From Viridibacillus arenosi (lineage in GTDB: Bacteria > Bacillota > Bacilli > Bacillales_A > Planococcaceae): a stretch of DNA of 64,000 bases. How positions within the stretch are numbered: position 1 is the stretch's first letter; each line of letters begins with the position of its first letter. Shown piece after piece: positions 17,447 to 25,415 of this stretch. The translations under genes and the position numbers were made by a program. The notes under the pieces were generated by a model that worked only from the letters and a program-made list of their open reading frames with translations, did no database searches and was not told the origin of the DNA. The stretch is taken from positions 60,858 to 124,857 of the forward strand of contig NZ_MSPW01000013.1 in assembly GCF_001955655.1 (NCBI RefSeq), written 5' to 3'.

Positions 17447-18568
17447 CTATTTATTCCAAACGTCTTTAGCGATACGTACAACATGACGTAATTTTTCCCA
17501 TTGCTGTTCTTCAGTTAATAGATTGCCTTCTTCAGTAGAGGCAAAACCACATTGTGGACTTAAACAAAGTTGATCGATATTCACATATTTCGTTGCTTCT
17601 TCGATTCTTCCTTTAATTTCATCTTCATCTTCGAGTTCAGAAGTCTTGGAAGTAATCAATCCCAAAACGACATGTTGATCTTTAATGAATCGTAATGGAT
17701 TAAAATCTCCTGATCGTTCATTATCAAATTCTAAGAAAAAGGCATCCACATTCACACGTGAGAATAGTTCTTTTGCGATCGGCTCATACGCACCTTGATA
17801 TAACCATGATGATTTAAAATTCCCTCGACAAATATGGATCGTAACCGTCATATCTTCCGGTTTATTTGCTACTGCTTCAACAGTAATATCAGCAAACTTT
17901 TTTACTAATTCATCTGGATCAAATCCCTGCTCTTTTATCTTATCTCGGAAAACATCACTGAACAAAGCTCCCCAGCTTGTATCATCTAATTGTAAGTAGC
18001 GGCACCCTGCTTCATAAAAAGCTTGAATCGCATCTTGATATACTTTACTAATATCTTTAGCTACCTCATCGAGTGAAGCATATGTAGGATTGCTTAAATA
18101 CGGTTCGCTTCCAACTACACCCGAGTAAAAAATCATATTAGGTCCTGGGATTGTAATTTTAGCAACATGCTCACCGGCAATACTTTTCAAATACTTAAAG
18201 TCTTCTAAAAATGGATGTTCTTTAGGGAACTTTAATTTCGAATCGACCATGTATGCCTCCGCTTTTTTCATCGCTCCATTAAAAGCACCCGAAAGGTCTA
18301 TTTCATAAACACGAATCCCTTCAATCGCTCTGATAAAGTCTAAATGCCACCATCTTCTTCTAAATTCACCATCTGTTACAGCAGATAGACCAACTTCTTT
18401 TTGTTTTTCAACAAGCTTAGCAATTTCTATATCCTCAACTAATCGTAATTCTTCTTTAGTGATCTGACCTTGTTGATATTGTGCTCTTGCATCTTTAAGT
18501 ACTTGTGGGCGAAGAAAGCTCCCTACATGGTCTGCTCGAAATGGTGCTTTAGTTACTGTATTAGTCAA
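17447..18568 (-). CDS. MetE-like cobalamin-independent methionine synthase family protein (YxjG/YxjH type)
   Basis: About 373 residues, the size of the short MetE-like proteins YxjG/YxjH, which correspond to the C-terminal half of MetE. Motifs are RADHVGSFLRP, VTDGEFRRRWWHLDF, ITIPGPNM, RYLQLDDTSWG and zinc-type ligands in VTIHICRGNF (His and Cys) and LCLSPQCGF (second Cys). The family transfers methyl groups to homocysteine or related thiols; the methyl donor for this short class is not firmly established. A SAM-I riboswitch directly upstream shows it belongs to methionine/S-adenosylmethionine metabolism. I prefer TTG 18566-18568 as start, with AGAGGGG nine bases upstream; a TTG at 18577 abuts the ribosome site. 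Confidence 0.9.
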   Translation of the reverse strand: MTNTVTKAPFRADHVGSFLRPQVLKDARAQYQQGQITKEELRLVEDIEIAKLVEKQKEVGLSAVTDGEFRRRWWHLDFIRAIEGIRVYEIDLSGAFNGAMKKAEAYMVDSKLKFPKEHPFLEDFKYLKSIAGEHVAKITIPGPNMIFYSGVVGSEPYLSNPTYASLDEVAKDISKVYQDAIQAFYEAGCRYLQLDDTSWGALFSDVFRDKIKEQGFDPDELVKKFADITVEAVANKPEDMTVTIHICRGNFKSSWLYQGAYEPIAKELFSRVNVDAFFLEFDNERSGDFNPLRFIKDQHVVLGLITSKTSELEDEDEIKGRIEEATKYVNIDQLCLSPQCGFASTEEGNLLTEEQQWEKLRHVVRIAKDVWNK

Positions 18569-18623
18569 ATTAGACAACCCCTCTGAAGTTAAATTTGTAT
18601 TTTTTATTGAGCTTTTCGAGGTA

Positions 18624-18777
18624 CAAAAAAACCTCTTCTTAAAAGAAAGAAGAGATTGGCTTCATGGCTATTTACTCTTCTTATCTTCAAGCGTTACGCT
18701 TCTGGAATTAGCACAGTGCAAAAAAAGTCTGTTGCTGAGATATCAAAGGGCCAGTCCCTCCATCTCTCTAAATAAGA
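18624..18777 (-). promoter_or_regulatory. SAM-I riboswitch (S-box) with terminator
   Basis: On the minus strand the aptamer runs from CTTATTTAGAGAGATGGAGG (18776 downward) through the invariant GGGACTGGCCC, then CAGCAAC, GTGCTAATTCC and the closing AAGATAAG (18687-18680), which pairs with CTTATT. An intrinsic terminator follows: CTCTTCTT/AAGAAGAG and T7 (18657-18624). When S-adenosylmethionine is abundant, the aptamer is stabilised and transcription stops before the MetE-like gene. Confidence 0.95.
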
Positions 18778-18916
18778 AAGTTACATATTTAATTACTAGT
18801 TAACAATCTACATGTATATCCATAGAATGTCAATAATCAGAACTATTTACCTGTTCAATTCAAGTTTTATCTTATTAAATATTTATTAATTCGTAGATTT
18901 GATATCGATCATATAC

Positions 18917-18960
18917 TTTATTTAATTCTAATGACTAAAGTAGTGTCTGTGACTATGGTC
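18917..18960. repeat. Dispersed ~40-bp repeat, copy 1 (partner at 19541-19582)
   Basis: TTTAATTCTAATGACTAAAG followed by TAGTGTCTGTGACT, matching the copy at 19541-19582 in most positions, same orientation. The pair brackets the yabR gene. Confidence 0.45.
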
Positions 18961-18970
18961 CATAAAATTA

Positions 18971-19004
18971 AAGAAACGCACATCTTAAAAGATGTGCGTT
19001 TCTT
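18971..19004 (-). terminator. Terminator of yabR (bidirectional form)
   Basis: Perfect 16-bp stem AAGAAACGCACATCTT/AAGATGTGCGTTTCTT with a two-base loop, 14 bases past the yabR stop codon. T-rich flanks are modest. Confidence 0.75.
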
Positions 19005-19017
19005 CTGCTATCTATAA

Positions 19018-19446
19018 TTATCCTCTTCGTCCGCCTCTTCCACCACGTTTAGACTCGGTGCTGCGTTTTAGAGTAGATAAGTTATCTTCACTTGATTTTA
19101 AGAATTTAGCCATCTTATCTTCAAAGGTTTCCTTCGGTTGGAAATTGCCTCGTGGACGACTATCTTTCTGGCGATATGGACGCTTCGTATATGAAGACGT
19201 ATTTTCAACAGGTTTATCAATCGCTTTTTTAATGGATAAGGCAATTTTTCCTTCTTTTTCGCTTAGGACCTTAACTTCTACTTGATCCCCAACTTTCAGA
19301 TGGTCATTAATATCTTTTACGTAAGCTTCTGCAACTTCACTAATGTGCACAAGTCCTGTGACCTTATCTGGCAACTCAACAAACGCACCAAAATTTGTGA
19401 TTCCTGTAACCTTACCTTGTACCTTGCTACCAATTTCTACTGACAA
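19018..19446 (-). CDS. yabR: S1 RNA-binding domain protein YabR
   Basis: 142 residues. Residues 1-72 are one S1 (OB-fold) RNA-binding domain: VEIGSKVQGKVTGITNFGAF, GLVHISEVAEAYVKDINDHL and GKIALSIKKA. A basic, low-complexity linker and a conserved C-terminal segment (FEDKMAKFLKSSEDNLSTLK, then TESKRGGRGGRRG) follow. This arrangement, particularly the RGGRGGRRG tail, is that of B. subtilis YabR rather than YugI. The protein probably binds RNA or ribosomes and its precise role is unknown. ATG has GGAGGAAATG in front. In B. subtilis yabR lies near divIC; here it stands alone between two copies of a short repeat. Confidence 0.9.
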   Translation of the reverse strand: MSVEIGSKVQGKVTGITNFGAFVELPDKVTGLVHISEVAEAYVKDINDHLKVGDQVEVKVLSEKEGKIALSIKKAIDKPVENTSSYTKRPYRQKDSRPRGNFQPKETFEDKMAKFLKSSEDNLSTLKRSTESKRGGRGGRRG

Positions 19447-19540
19447 TCCATTTCCTCCTAATAAATACTATACTTTATTATATCAAATTTAATTTTTGGC
19501 GCCAGTATTCCGCTATATTTTTTAATATCAACAATATTTC

Positions 19541-19582
19541 CAATTTAATACTAATAACTTAAATAGTATCCGTGACTGGCAC
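19541..19582. repeat. Dispersed ~40-bp repeat, copy 2 (partner at 18917-18960)
   Basis: TTTAATACTAATAACTTAAA followed by TAGTATCCGTGACTGGCAC, in the same orientation as copy 1. It lies in the intergenic region between the divergent yabR and DJ-1/PfpI genes. Confidence 0.45.
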
Positions 19583-19686
19583 AATTAGATTTTTTAAAAA
19601 AATCTATCGTAATAGAGGGAATTGATAATATATTCAGAATATACAAGTGAAGGCGAAAGACCATTTTTGAGAGGAGGAAATGAGTA

Positions 19687-20238
19687 ATGTCAAAGAAAGT
19701 ATTATTGTTAGCTGGAGATGCCGTTGAGGCTTTGGAGATTTATTATCCTTATTATCGTTGTCTTGAAGAGGGCTATGATGTGCAAATAGCTGCTCCATCG
19801 AAGAAAAACTTACAGACGGTCGTTCATGATTTTATTGGTTGGGATACTTATACAGAGAGTAAAGGATACTTAATTGAATCTCATTTGGCGTTTGAGGATG
19901 TACAGCCTGAAGAGTATGATGGATTGATTATCCCTGGAGGTAGAGCTCCTGAATACATTCGATTAAATGAAAATGTTCCAAAAATCGTTGCTCATTTCTT
20001 TGAGGCAAATAAACCTGTTGCAGCAATTTGCCACGCTAGTCTCATTTTAACAACTGTTTCTCAATACTTAATAGGTCGCGAATTAACGGCTTATATCGCA
20101 TGTAAACCAGATGTAGAAGCTGCGGGTGCAACTTATATTGAAGATCCTCTCCATGTTCAAGGAAACCTCATTTCCGGACATGCTTGGCCTGATCTACCCG
20201 GATTTATGAGGGAATTCATTAAACAACTGAATCAATAA
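19687..20238 (+). CDS. DJ-1/PfpI family protein
   Basis: 183 residues, a single class I glutamine amidotransferase-like domain. The nucleophile elbow is AAICHAS with Cys115, the conserved Glu near position 15-17 lies in AVEALEIYYP, and IIPGGRAPEYIR supplies the glycine-rich turn. The family includes PfpI-type peptidases, protein/nucleic-acid deglycases and stress chaperones. Which activity applies here is not decidable from sequence, and deglycase or general stress roles are most often proposed. It is cytosolic, with no signal peptide. GAGGAGG stands nine bases before the ATG, and a clear terminator follows the gene. Confidence 0.9.
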   Translation: MSKKVLLLAGDAVEALEIYYPYYRCLEEGYDVQIAAPSKKNLQTVVHDFIGWDTYTESKGYLIESHLAFEDVQPEEYDGLIIPGGRAPEYIRLNENVPKIVAHFFEANKPVAAICHASLILTTVSQYLIGRELTAYIACKPDVEAAGATYIEDPLHVQGNLISGHAWPDLPGFMREFIKQLNQ

Positions 20239-20261
20239 GGTTTGTTAATAAAAGATAGACA

Positions 20262-20308
20262 AAAGAACGTATCCATATATCCTAAAGTATTTTGGATACG
20301 TTTCTTTA
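20262..20308 (+). terminator. Terminator of the DJ-1/PfpI gene
   Basis: AAAGAACGTATCCA/TGGATACGTTTCTTT hairpin starting 24 bases after the stop, ending in a T-rich tract. Confidence 0.8.
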
Positions 20309-20654
20309 TAACTACTGATTCACTTCCTCATAAACCTCATTCATAAACAGTAAGCATTTGAAATTAGTATAAATTAAAATGTAGATCAGTTTTAATCTGT
20401 AATTCAATTGGATATTCTACACTCTAAGCTACTAAATTCCCCACACTTATTCTGCCTGCATTATTATTTCTCCGTTTGTTTCACAGAATAACCTTTTTGT
20501 AATTACTATATTTTTATTTCAAAAATACTATTTACAATCCCTTTCATTAAAAGCTACATTAAAAAATTTTTTTTAAGACAATCCAATGAGGCTTTTCTGT
20601 CGCTATTGCAGCCTAAAAATATTTGTAGGATGAACTTTTCACCTCTTAACTAAA
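20309..20654. other. AT-rich gap without recognisable features
   Basis: About 350 bases between the DJ-1 terminator and the SASP promoter. I see no open frame with a ribosome site, no strong hairpin and no repeat beyond homopolymer runs. Confidence 0.5.
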
Positions 20655-20684
20655 TGTATTAAAAACAAATCTTTGTCCATTCTA
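20655..20684 (+). promoter_or_regulatory. Candidate sigma-G promoter of the SASP gene
   Basis: CATTCTA (20678-20684) fits the sigma-G -10 consensus CATnnTA. TGTATT (20655-20660) lies 17 bases upstream as a possible -35. The predicted leader is very short, just ahead of AAGGAGG, so the call is tentative. Confidence 0.35.
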
Positions 20685-20706
20685 ATATCACAAGGAGGTG
20701 AAAGTT

Positions 20707-20916
20707 ATGGCTTCAAATAACCGAAGTTCAAATAAACTTGAAGTACCTGGTGTTCAACAAGCGATTGATCAAATGAAATATGAAATTGCTCAAGAGTTTG
20801 GTGTACAACTTGGAGGAGAGGCTTCTTCTCGTGCAAACGGTTCAGTTGGTGGAGAAATTACTAAACGATTAGTTCAAATGGCTGAAAACCAAGTAAAAGG
20901 AAATTCCGGGAAATAA
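20707..20916 (+). CDS. Alpha/beta-type small acid-soluble spore protein
   Basis: 69 residues from ATG 20707, with AAGGAGGTGA upstream; a GTG at 20698 lies inside that ribosome site and is rejected. It carries both SASP blocks: [20 protein letters not shown] with the germination-protease cleavage site between Glu25 and Ile26 (YEIAQEFGV), and [16 protein letters not shown]. These proteins coat spore DNA, force it towards A-form, protect against UV and heat, and are degraded on germination. The length is typical. This gene confirms that the organism forms endospores. Expression in the forespore under sigma-G is expected from the family. Confidence 0.97.
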   Translation: MASNNRSSNKLEVPGVQQAIDQMKYEIAQEFGVQLGGEASSRANGSVGGEITKRLVQMAENQVKGNSGK

Positions 20917-20970
20917 AAATCCAAAGTAAGAAGGTAGAGTTATTATGCTCTACCTTTTTACTTTGGATTT
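20917..20970 (+). terminator. Terminator of the SASP gene
   Basis: Very long, nearly perfect stem: AAATCCAAAGTAAGAAGGTA and its complement around loop TTATTATG, starting directly after the stop codon. Confidence 0.9.
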
Positions 20971-21044
20971 AAAAACTTTAATTTAAATAATCACAGTCTA
21001 ATCGAATTCTTCTAATTGGAATTCGTTCTTAAATGATTATAGTA

Positions 21045-21110
21045 ACTTCTACCACATACTGCTTCAGAATGTACAGAGTGTATGTGGCAACACAAGGGTG
21101 CTGGTAGGTT
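21045..21110 (-). repeat. Direct repeat resembling a methyltransferase 3' end (with 25301-25360)
   Basis: On the minus strand this segment reads ...INLPAPLCCHIHSVHSEAV in one frame. About 70% of its bases match 25301-25360, which reads INSPKPLCYAIHAVHCEAV then ES and a stop. Both contain an HxVHxEAV motif that resembles the HTAHCEAV end of the rlmD product. A 71-codon frame (21012-21227) covers it but has no ribosome site. Confidence 0.5.
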
Positions 21111-21270
21111 TATTCCATTCTTAAGACCTTTTTCTTTCAGAAAACAGACTTTATCAAAATAAAAGGTGCGGCCGCAAAGGAACTTGAAACTAAATAAAAT
21201 AAGTACACATGAGTTGATGTGATTCATTTTTTCTCTAACTTTTTAAGAGTTTCATCATTTCACTGTCCCG

Positions 21271-22233
21271 TCAACATTCTTTTCCAAAGTTATCAAGCAA
21301 TGCACGCACTTCATCTGTTGATTTCGTGTTCATCAATTGATTTCTTAATTCAGCAGCTCCAGGGAATCCTTTGACATAAATTTTAAAAAAGCGATGAAGC
21401 CCTGTCATTGATCGTGGTAGTACTTCCGCATATTGATCTTGAAGATCAAGCTGCAGTCTTAAAAGATCAAGATACTCTTTACTGCTATGCTCTTTTGGCT
21501 CTTTTTCAAAAGCAAAAGGATTTTTAAAAATACCTCGCCCGATCATAACGCCATCAATACCATATTGTTCAGCAAGCTGCTGCCCAGTTTGACGGTCAGG
21601 AATGTCTCCATTGATTGTTAGTAGCGTATTTGGTGCGATACGGTCACGTAATTTTTTGATTTCCGGAATTAGCTCCCAATGCGCATCTACTTGGCTCATT
21701 TCCTTTCTTGTACGTAAATGAATAGAAAGGTTCGCAATATCCTGTTTTAAAATATGCGTTAGCCACTCCTCCCACTCATTTATATCGTTATAGCCAATTC
21801 GTGTTTTCACGCTGACAGGCAGTCCGCCCTCTTTTGCTGCTTGAATAAGTTCTGCCGCAACATCTGGACGCAGAATAAGACCACTACCTTTCCCTCTCGA
21901 TGCCACATTCGGTACAGGGCAGCCCATATTAATATCGATGCCTTTAAATCCTAGCTCTGCCATGCCAATACTCATTTGACGGAAATATTCGGGATTATCC
22001 CCCCAAATATGTGCCACCATTGGCTGTTCATCTTCTGTAAAAGTCAAACGGCCACGCACACTTTTCATGCCCTCTGGATGACAATAGCTATCCGAGTTTG
22101 TAAACTCTGTGAAAAATACATCCGGTCGACCGGCTTCACTTACAACGTGACGAAAAACAACATCTGTCACATCTTCCATTGGTGCAAGTACAAAAAATGG
22201 TCGTGGTAAATCACGCCAAAAATTATCTATCAT
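21271..22233 (-). CDS. tRNA-dihydrouridine synthase
   Basis: About 320 residues from ATG 22231-22233 ([24 protein letters not shown]), where family members begin; a GTG at 22254 would add seven residues and has no better ribosome site. The flavin TIM barrel shows [17 protein letters not shown] with the catalytic Cys at about position 105, VKTRIGY, the His pair in [15 protein letters not shown] and [13 protein letters not shown] for FMN phosphate binding. It reduces specific uridines of tRNA to dihydrouridine using NADPH/FMN. It belongs to the Dus branch found in addition to DusB in several Bacillales. It is monocistronic, with no obvious terminator recognised within 100 bases. Confidence 0.92.
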   Translation of the reverse strand: MIDNFWRDLPRPFFVLAPMEDVTDVVFRHVVSEAGRPDVFFTEFTNSDSYCHPEGMKSVRGRLTFTEDEQPMVAHIWGDNPEYFRQMSIGMAELGFKGIDINMGCPVPNVASRGKGSGLILRPDVAAELIQAAKEGGLPVSVKTRIGYNDINEWEEWLTHILKQDIANLSIHLRTRKEMSQVDAHWELIPEIKKLRDRIAPNTLLTINGDIPDRQTGQQLAEQYGIDGVMIGRGIFKNPFAFEKEPKEHSSKEYLDLLRLQLDLQDQYAEVLPRSMTGLHRFFKIYVKGFPGAAELRNQLMNTKSTDEVRALLDNFGKEC

Positions 22234-22447
22234 TTCAAACTCAAATCCTCTCACTATGGATACAACTTCAAACTCTCGGTCAAAAAATATAAAGCCTAAT
22301 GTTCCACTTCTTTTACACTTATATCATGTTTAATAACTTATTATCAAACACAAGTACATTTGGACATTTATAATTTATGAAAAACTATTGTGAAAATCTG
22401 CAATATTTATTTTAACCAAAATTGATCCTGAATATTATTTTACACAC

Positions 22448-22484
22448 AAAAAAGCAGATGGTATAGATTTTTTCTATACCATCT
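22448..22484 (-). terminator. Terminator behind the rlmD-like 3'-end fragment
   Basis: GATGGTATAGA/TCTATACCATC stem with T6 on the minus strand (A6 near 22448-22453). The left arm overlaps the last codons of the fragment at 22474-22527. Confidence 0.75.
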
Positions 22485-22527
22485 CCAACCTCGCGACCAC
22501 TTCGCAATGTGTCGCATGCGAGAACTT
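22474..22527 (-). pseudogene. Fragment matching the last 17 codons of rlmD
   Basis: The minus strand reads KFSHATHCEVVARLEMV followed by TAG. The rlmD product in this window ends [18 protein letters not shown] and TAG. The two align in frame, including the stop, and DNA identity is high across CATTGCGAAG...GGTTGGA...GTATAG. No homology is visible upstream of the fragment and there is no start codon or ribosome site. It is in direct orientation to rlmD, 4.5 kb downstream of it. It may be a displaced target-site copy left by an integrated element, or a duplicated gene end. Confidence 0.5.
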
Positions 22528-22573
22528 ACTACATAAGAAATAAATTTATCTAAACATAAATAACCATACATTT

Positions 22574-22605
22574 GAAAAACCCCTTTCCAAAGAAAGAGGC
22601 TTTTG
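22574..22605 (-). terminator. Terminator of the DUF1456 gene
   Basis: CCCCTTTC/GAAAGAGG hairpin with T5 on the minus strand, 25 bases past the stop. Confidence 0.75.
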
Positions 22606-22628
22606 TGAAAATTAAGTATACTATTCCC

Positions 22629-23135
22629 TTACGCTCTATATCTTACAGCCAAACCTTTTAAGAATTTACGTGCGAAATTATCGCCACAATCTTTATAATT
22701 TCTATGCCCTGGCTTTCTTAAAATAGCGCCTAATTCACCTTTTGAAACGGCTATACCGCCATCATCAAGGATATCCAACATATCTTCCGTTGTTAGTTGT
22801 AGTGCTACTTTCAATTTCTTAAGAAGCATATTATTCACATGGTCCTTAGTAGTTTCAGGAGCTTTTGGTTGTCCTTGTTTTGTATCTTGTTTTCCTCTTT
22901 TGAAAGTAATGAAACCATTTAAAAATGACTCTAACATTTTATAATCACATTTTATCTGATCGTCATTTTCTTCTACGCTAGCTTCATCATCAAATTCATC
23001 TTTTGATTTTGTCAATATTTTTGGTACTTCTTCTCTTGTTACTTCCATACCACCAAGTTTAAATATCTCTACCATATCTCTATTTTTTATATCTAGAGCG
23101 TATCTTGTTCTAATTAAAATATCATTGTTATCCAT
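22629..23135 (-). CDS. DUF1456 family protein (YehS-like)
   Basis: 168 residues built from two copies of the DUF1456 helical repeat. Repeat 1 (about 4-75) reads NDILIRTRYALDIKNRDMVE, then LGGMEVTREEVPKILTK and a late MLESFLNGFI. Repeat 2 (about 101-165) reads NNMLLKKLKVALQLTTEDML, then DGGIAVSKGELGAILRK and ARKFLKGL. The two are joined by an acidic then Gln/Lys-rich linker. The family is represented by E. coli YehS and has no established function; the paired helix-turn-helix look suggests binding to nucleic acid or protein, but that is inference. A terminator follows. The upstream 560 bases hold no other gene. Confidence 0.85.
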   Translation of the reverse strand: MDNNDILIRTRYALDIKNRDMVEIFKLGGMEVTREEVPKILTKSKDEFDDEASVEENDDQIKCDYKMLESFLNGFITFKRGKQDTKQGQPKAPETTKDHVNNMLLKKLKVALQLTTEDMLDILDDGGIAVSKGELGAILRKPGHRNYKDCGDNFARKFLKGLAVRYRA

Positions 23136-23514
23136 TTATAATGCACCTCATACTATTGCTTATTTTCTTCGTCGCTTCAGCAGTTTGATTGTCCTTTAAG
23201 AATCTTAACACGTATATACACAACGTTGTTAGTAGTACCTTAAAAAAATTCTATTTCTATCAATTAGCTTTAGGAGTCGACATCTATATATTTACATCAC
23301 CTACATTATTCAAATGGCGATAACTCTCCAAATATGTGTAAACACTCTTACAATCTCCATTTTCACAAGAACTAACGTTTTTTTCAAGTTATGTCGCATT
23401 CTCTTTTAAACTTCCATAAAACGGAATATAACTTAGTACTCACACATCTTTATTTTCTCGCTTACTAACTAATCTATACTACTCTTTAGTGATTTTAATA
23501 ATTGAACAATAATT
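23136..23514. other. AT-rich gap, no gene seen
   Basis: About 380 bases between DUF1456 and the terminator of the first MFS gene. I found no frame with a ribosome site and no convincing hairpin; an unidentified DUF1456 promoter presumably lies near 23150-23230. Confidence 0.5.
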
Positions 23515-23552
23515 TAAAAAAGACCATAGAATATTTTCAAATCCATGGTCTT
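23515..23552 (-). terminator. Probable terminator of the PyrR-controlled MFS gene
   Basis: AAGACCAT/ATGGTCTT hairpin with A6 at 23515-23520 reading as T6 on the minus strand, about 150 bases past the stop. Confidence 0.65.
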
Positions 23553-23699
23553 CTTTAGCATCGCACTGTATGTGTTTTTGTATATAGACTTACTCAAGAC
23601 AAGCTGACTAAAGTCATAAGATTAATAATCCATCAATCAAAACGGGAATACATTTCATTTCAATTGATCGTTAAATTAACATTTTCTTATCAGTAATAT

Positions 23700-24914
23700 T
23701 TAGTATTTTTCAATTGATTGCATAGGCTTCCATGTACTTTTTTTCAAAGTAAGCATGACAATAAAGGAAATGCAATATAGAACAGCTAAATAGACCATCG
23801 CAACTGTCATGTCATAACTCTGTAGAATATATCCTACAAGGATTGGTGAAAATCCTCCAATAGCTCTACCGAAGTTAAAGATTGTGTTTGTAGCCGTACT
23901 TCGAATCTGAACGGGATAAAAGCTACTAATTAATGCACCATATCCGGCAAACATTCCATTTGAGAAGAATCCAACGATTGCACCACCTAATAATACGCCC
24001 ACACTTCCAGTTGCATATGAGTATAAAAACACAGCACATGCAGAGGCAAGAAGAAAGATTCCAAAGGTACGCTTTGCTCCAAATCGATCCATGAATCTTC
24101 CGAAGGTTAACATACCAATAATCATTCCTACTGCTGTACTGATTGTCCAAAGTGCAGAGCTTGAAATAGATAAGCCTTGTGATTTTTGTAGCATAGATGG
24201 AAGCCAAATCATCAAGCCATTATAACCAGCAATTTGAACAGTTGCCATTATGATTAAAGAGATTGTCGTCATTGTAGTTCGAGGGGTTTCAAACAATTGA
24301 AATAACTTACTCTTTTCATCTTTATTACCGATTTTCTTATTCTTCTGAGCAGCTAGCCACTCAGGTGATTCGTCTAGATTCTTACGTACAATAACGGCAA
24401 AAATAACAGGCACCACACCAACGAAAAATAATGCTCTCCACCCTAAAGTAGGAAGAATAATTGCACTAAGCAACGCCGCGATAATGACACCGTATTGAGC
24501 ACCTACACTTACATAAGAAGATGCTCTCCCTTGTTTATTCTTCGGCCAGGCTTCTGCAACAAGCGCCATACCGATTCCATATTCACCACCAGCACCTAAT
24601 CCTGCAATAAATCTATATATATATACTTGCTCAATATTTGTTGCTAATCCTGTGAATGCTGTGCCTATTGCAAACAGCAAAACAGTATAGGTAAAAACTT
24701 TTACTCGACCATACTTATCTGCTAGAATTCCAAAAATAATTCCACCTAATAACATACCTATATTTGTTATAGAAGAAATAAGTCCACCAGTTGCTAAATC
24801 AATGTTAAATTCCGAAATAATCATTGTCATCGCAAAAGAAATAAACATGATGTCCATACCCTCTAATGTTAAACCAGCTACCGATGCTACCACCGTTTTT
24901 TTTCGATAATCCAT
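23700..24914 (-). CDS. MFS transporter, probably for a pyrimidine or precursor
   Basis: 404 residues from ATG 24912-24914, with TTGGAGG eight bases upstream; the TTG at 24929 is part of that site. Twelve hydrophobic segments and MFS signatures are present: FGILADKYGRVKVF after helix 2, RFIAGLGAGGEYGIGMALVAEAWP in helix 4 and GRFMDRFGAKRTFG in the second half. The long central loop lies at about 185-215. Sequence alone places it near the aromatic-acid/sugar-acid symporter branch. Its 5' leader contains a PyrR-type attenuator (25076-25178), so I infer uptake of a pyrimidine or precursor such as orotate, uracil or a nucleoside. It sits in the cytoplasmic membrane and is probably proton-coupled. 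The substrate is a prediction from regulation only. Confidence 0.88.
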   Translation of the reverse strand: MDYRKKTVVASVAGLTLEGMDIMFISFAMTMIISEFNIDLATGGLISSITNIGMLLGGIIFGILADKYGRVKVFTYTVLLFAIGTAFTGLATNIEQVYIYRFIAGLGAGGEYGIGMALVAEAWPKNKQGRASSYVSVGAQYGVIIAALLSAIILPTLGWRALFFVGVVPVIFAVIVRKNLDESPEWLAAQKNKKIGNKDEKSKLFQLFETPRTTMTTISLIIMATVQIAGYNGLMIWLPSMLQKSQGLSISSSALWTISTAVGMIIGMLTFGRFMDRFGAKRTFGIFLLASACAVFLYSYATGSVGVLLGGAIVGFFSNGMFAGYGALISSFYPVQIRSTATNTIFNFGRAIGGFSPILVGYILQSYDMTVAMVYLAVLYCISFIVMLTLKKSTWKPMQSIEKY

Positions 24915-25007
24915 TTTACGATCCTCCAATATTTTCTTAATGCAAATAATCTCTTTTATTTCAAGAGGAATGGATGTATCAATCTATTAAATGAAACTTT
25001 TCCATTT

Positions 25008-25030
25008 TCCTTTTAAGCCTCACAGGACTT
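25008..25030 (-). promoter_or_regulatory. Second PyrR-like binding loop in the MFS leader
   Basis: Minus strand AAGTCCTGTGAGGCTTAAAA then GGA fits the PyrR recognition pattern TCCnGnGAGGCT...AAGGA. I see no clear terminator downstream of it; it lies about 95 bases from the start codon. Confidence 0.5.
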
Positions 25031-25075
25031 ACTTTAAAAGAGGTACTAAAGTTATGTCTACTCACAACATTAAAG

Positions 25076-25178
25076 CAAAATAAAATACCCTTCCGTCAGA
25101 GAGGACAAAAGGGCATGAAAAAGCAAAGATATAATAACGTATAAAATATCAAGTAGCCCTTTTTAGCCTCTCTGGGCT
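25076..25178 (-). promoter_or_regulatory. PyrR-dependent transcription attenuator
   Basis: Minus strand, 5' to 3': the PyrR anti-antiterminator loop AGCCCAGAGAGGCT...AAAGGGCT (25178-25155), with the consensus CCAGAGAGGCT, then about 40 bases later a terminator, CCCTTTTGTC loop GACGGAAGGG (25113-25088), followed by TATTTTATTTT. CAGAGAGG of the first loop is exactly complementary to CCTCTCTG in the terminator loop, so the two can form an antiterminator. This is the three-way architecture of pyr operon attenuators: PyrR bound to UMP/UTP favours termination. Confidence 0.85.
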
Positions 25179-25300
25179 ATATTAAAGGATAATTATCTTG
25201 TTACTTATTCTATCAAACTATAATTTGTTTTACCATGTCATATTATAGAAAAATAATGTGCTACATTAAAGTGCAATTTGGTTACCTGTATCTTTTATTA

Positions 25301-25360
25301 CTAGCTTTCCACAGCTTCACAATGTACGGCGTGTATGGCGTAACAAAGAGGTTTTGGTGA
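25301..25360 (-). repeat. Direct repeat resembling a methyltransferase 3' end (with 21045-21110)
   Basis: Minus strand reads INSPKPLCYAIHAVHCEAVE, then S and TAG (stop 25301-25303). CATTGTGAAGCTGT here matches CATTGCGAAGCTGT at the end of rlmD in 13 of 14 bases. It lies 1.7 kb downstream of rlmD in the same orientation. No ribosome site or complete frame is present. Confidence 0.5.
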
Positions 25361-25415
25361 GTTTATGCAAAAGGGATTGGTCAACTTAGAATCATGCATT
25401 TTATATTATGCTAGG

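Noticed and set aside
21012..21227. 71-codon minus-strand frame between the SASP and dus genes
   Set aside because: No ribosome site. Only its central part is similar to another locus, as a decayed repeat, so it was listed as a repeat rather than a gene.
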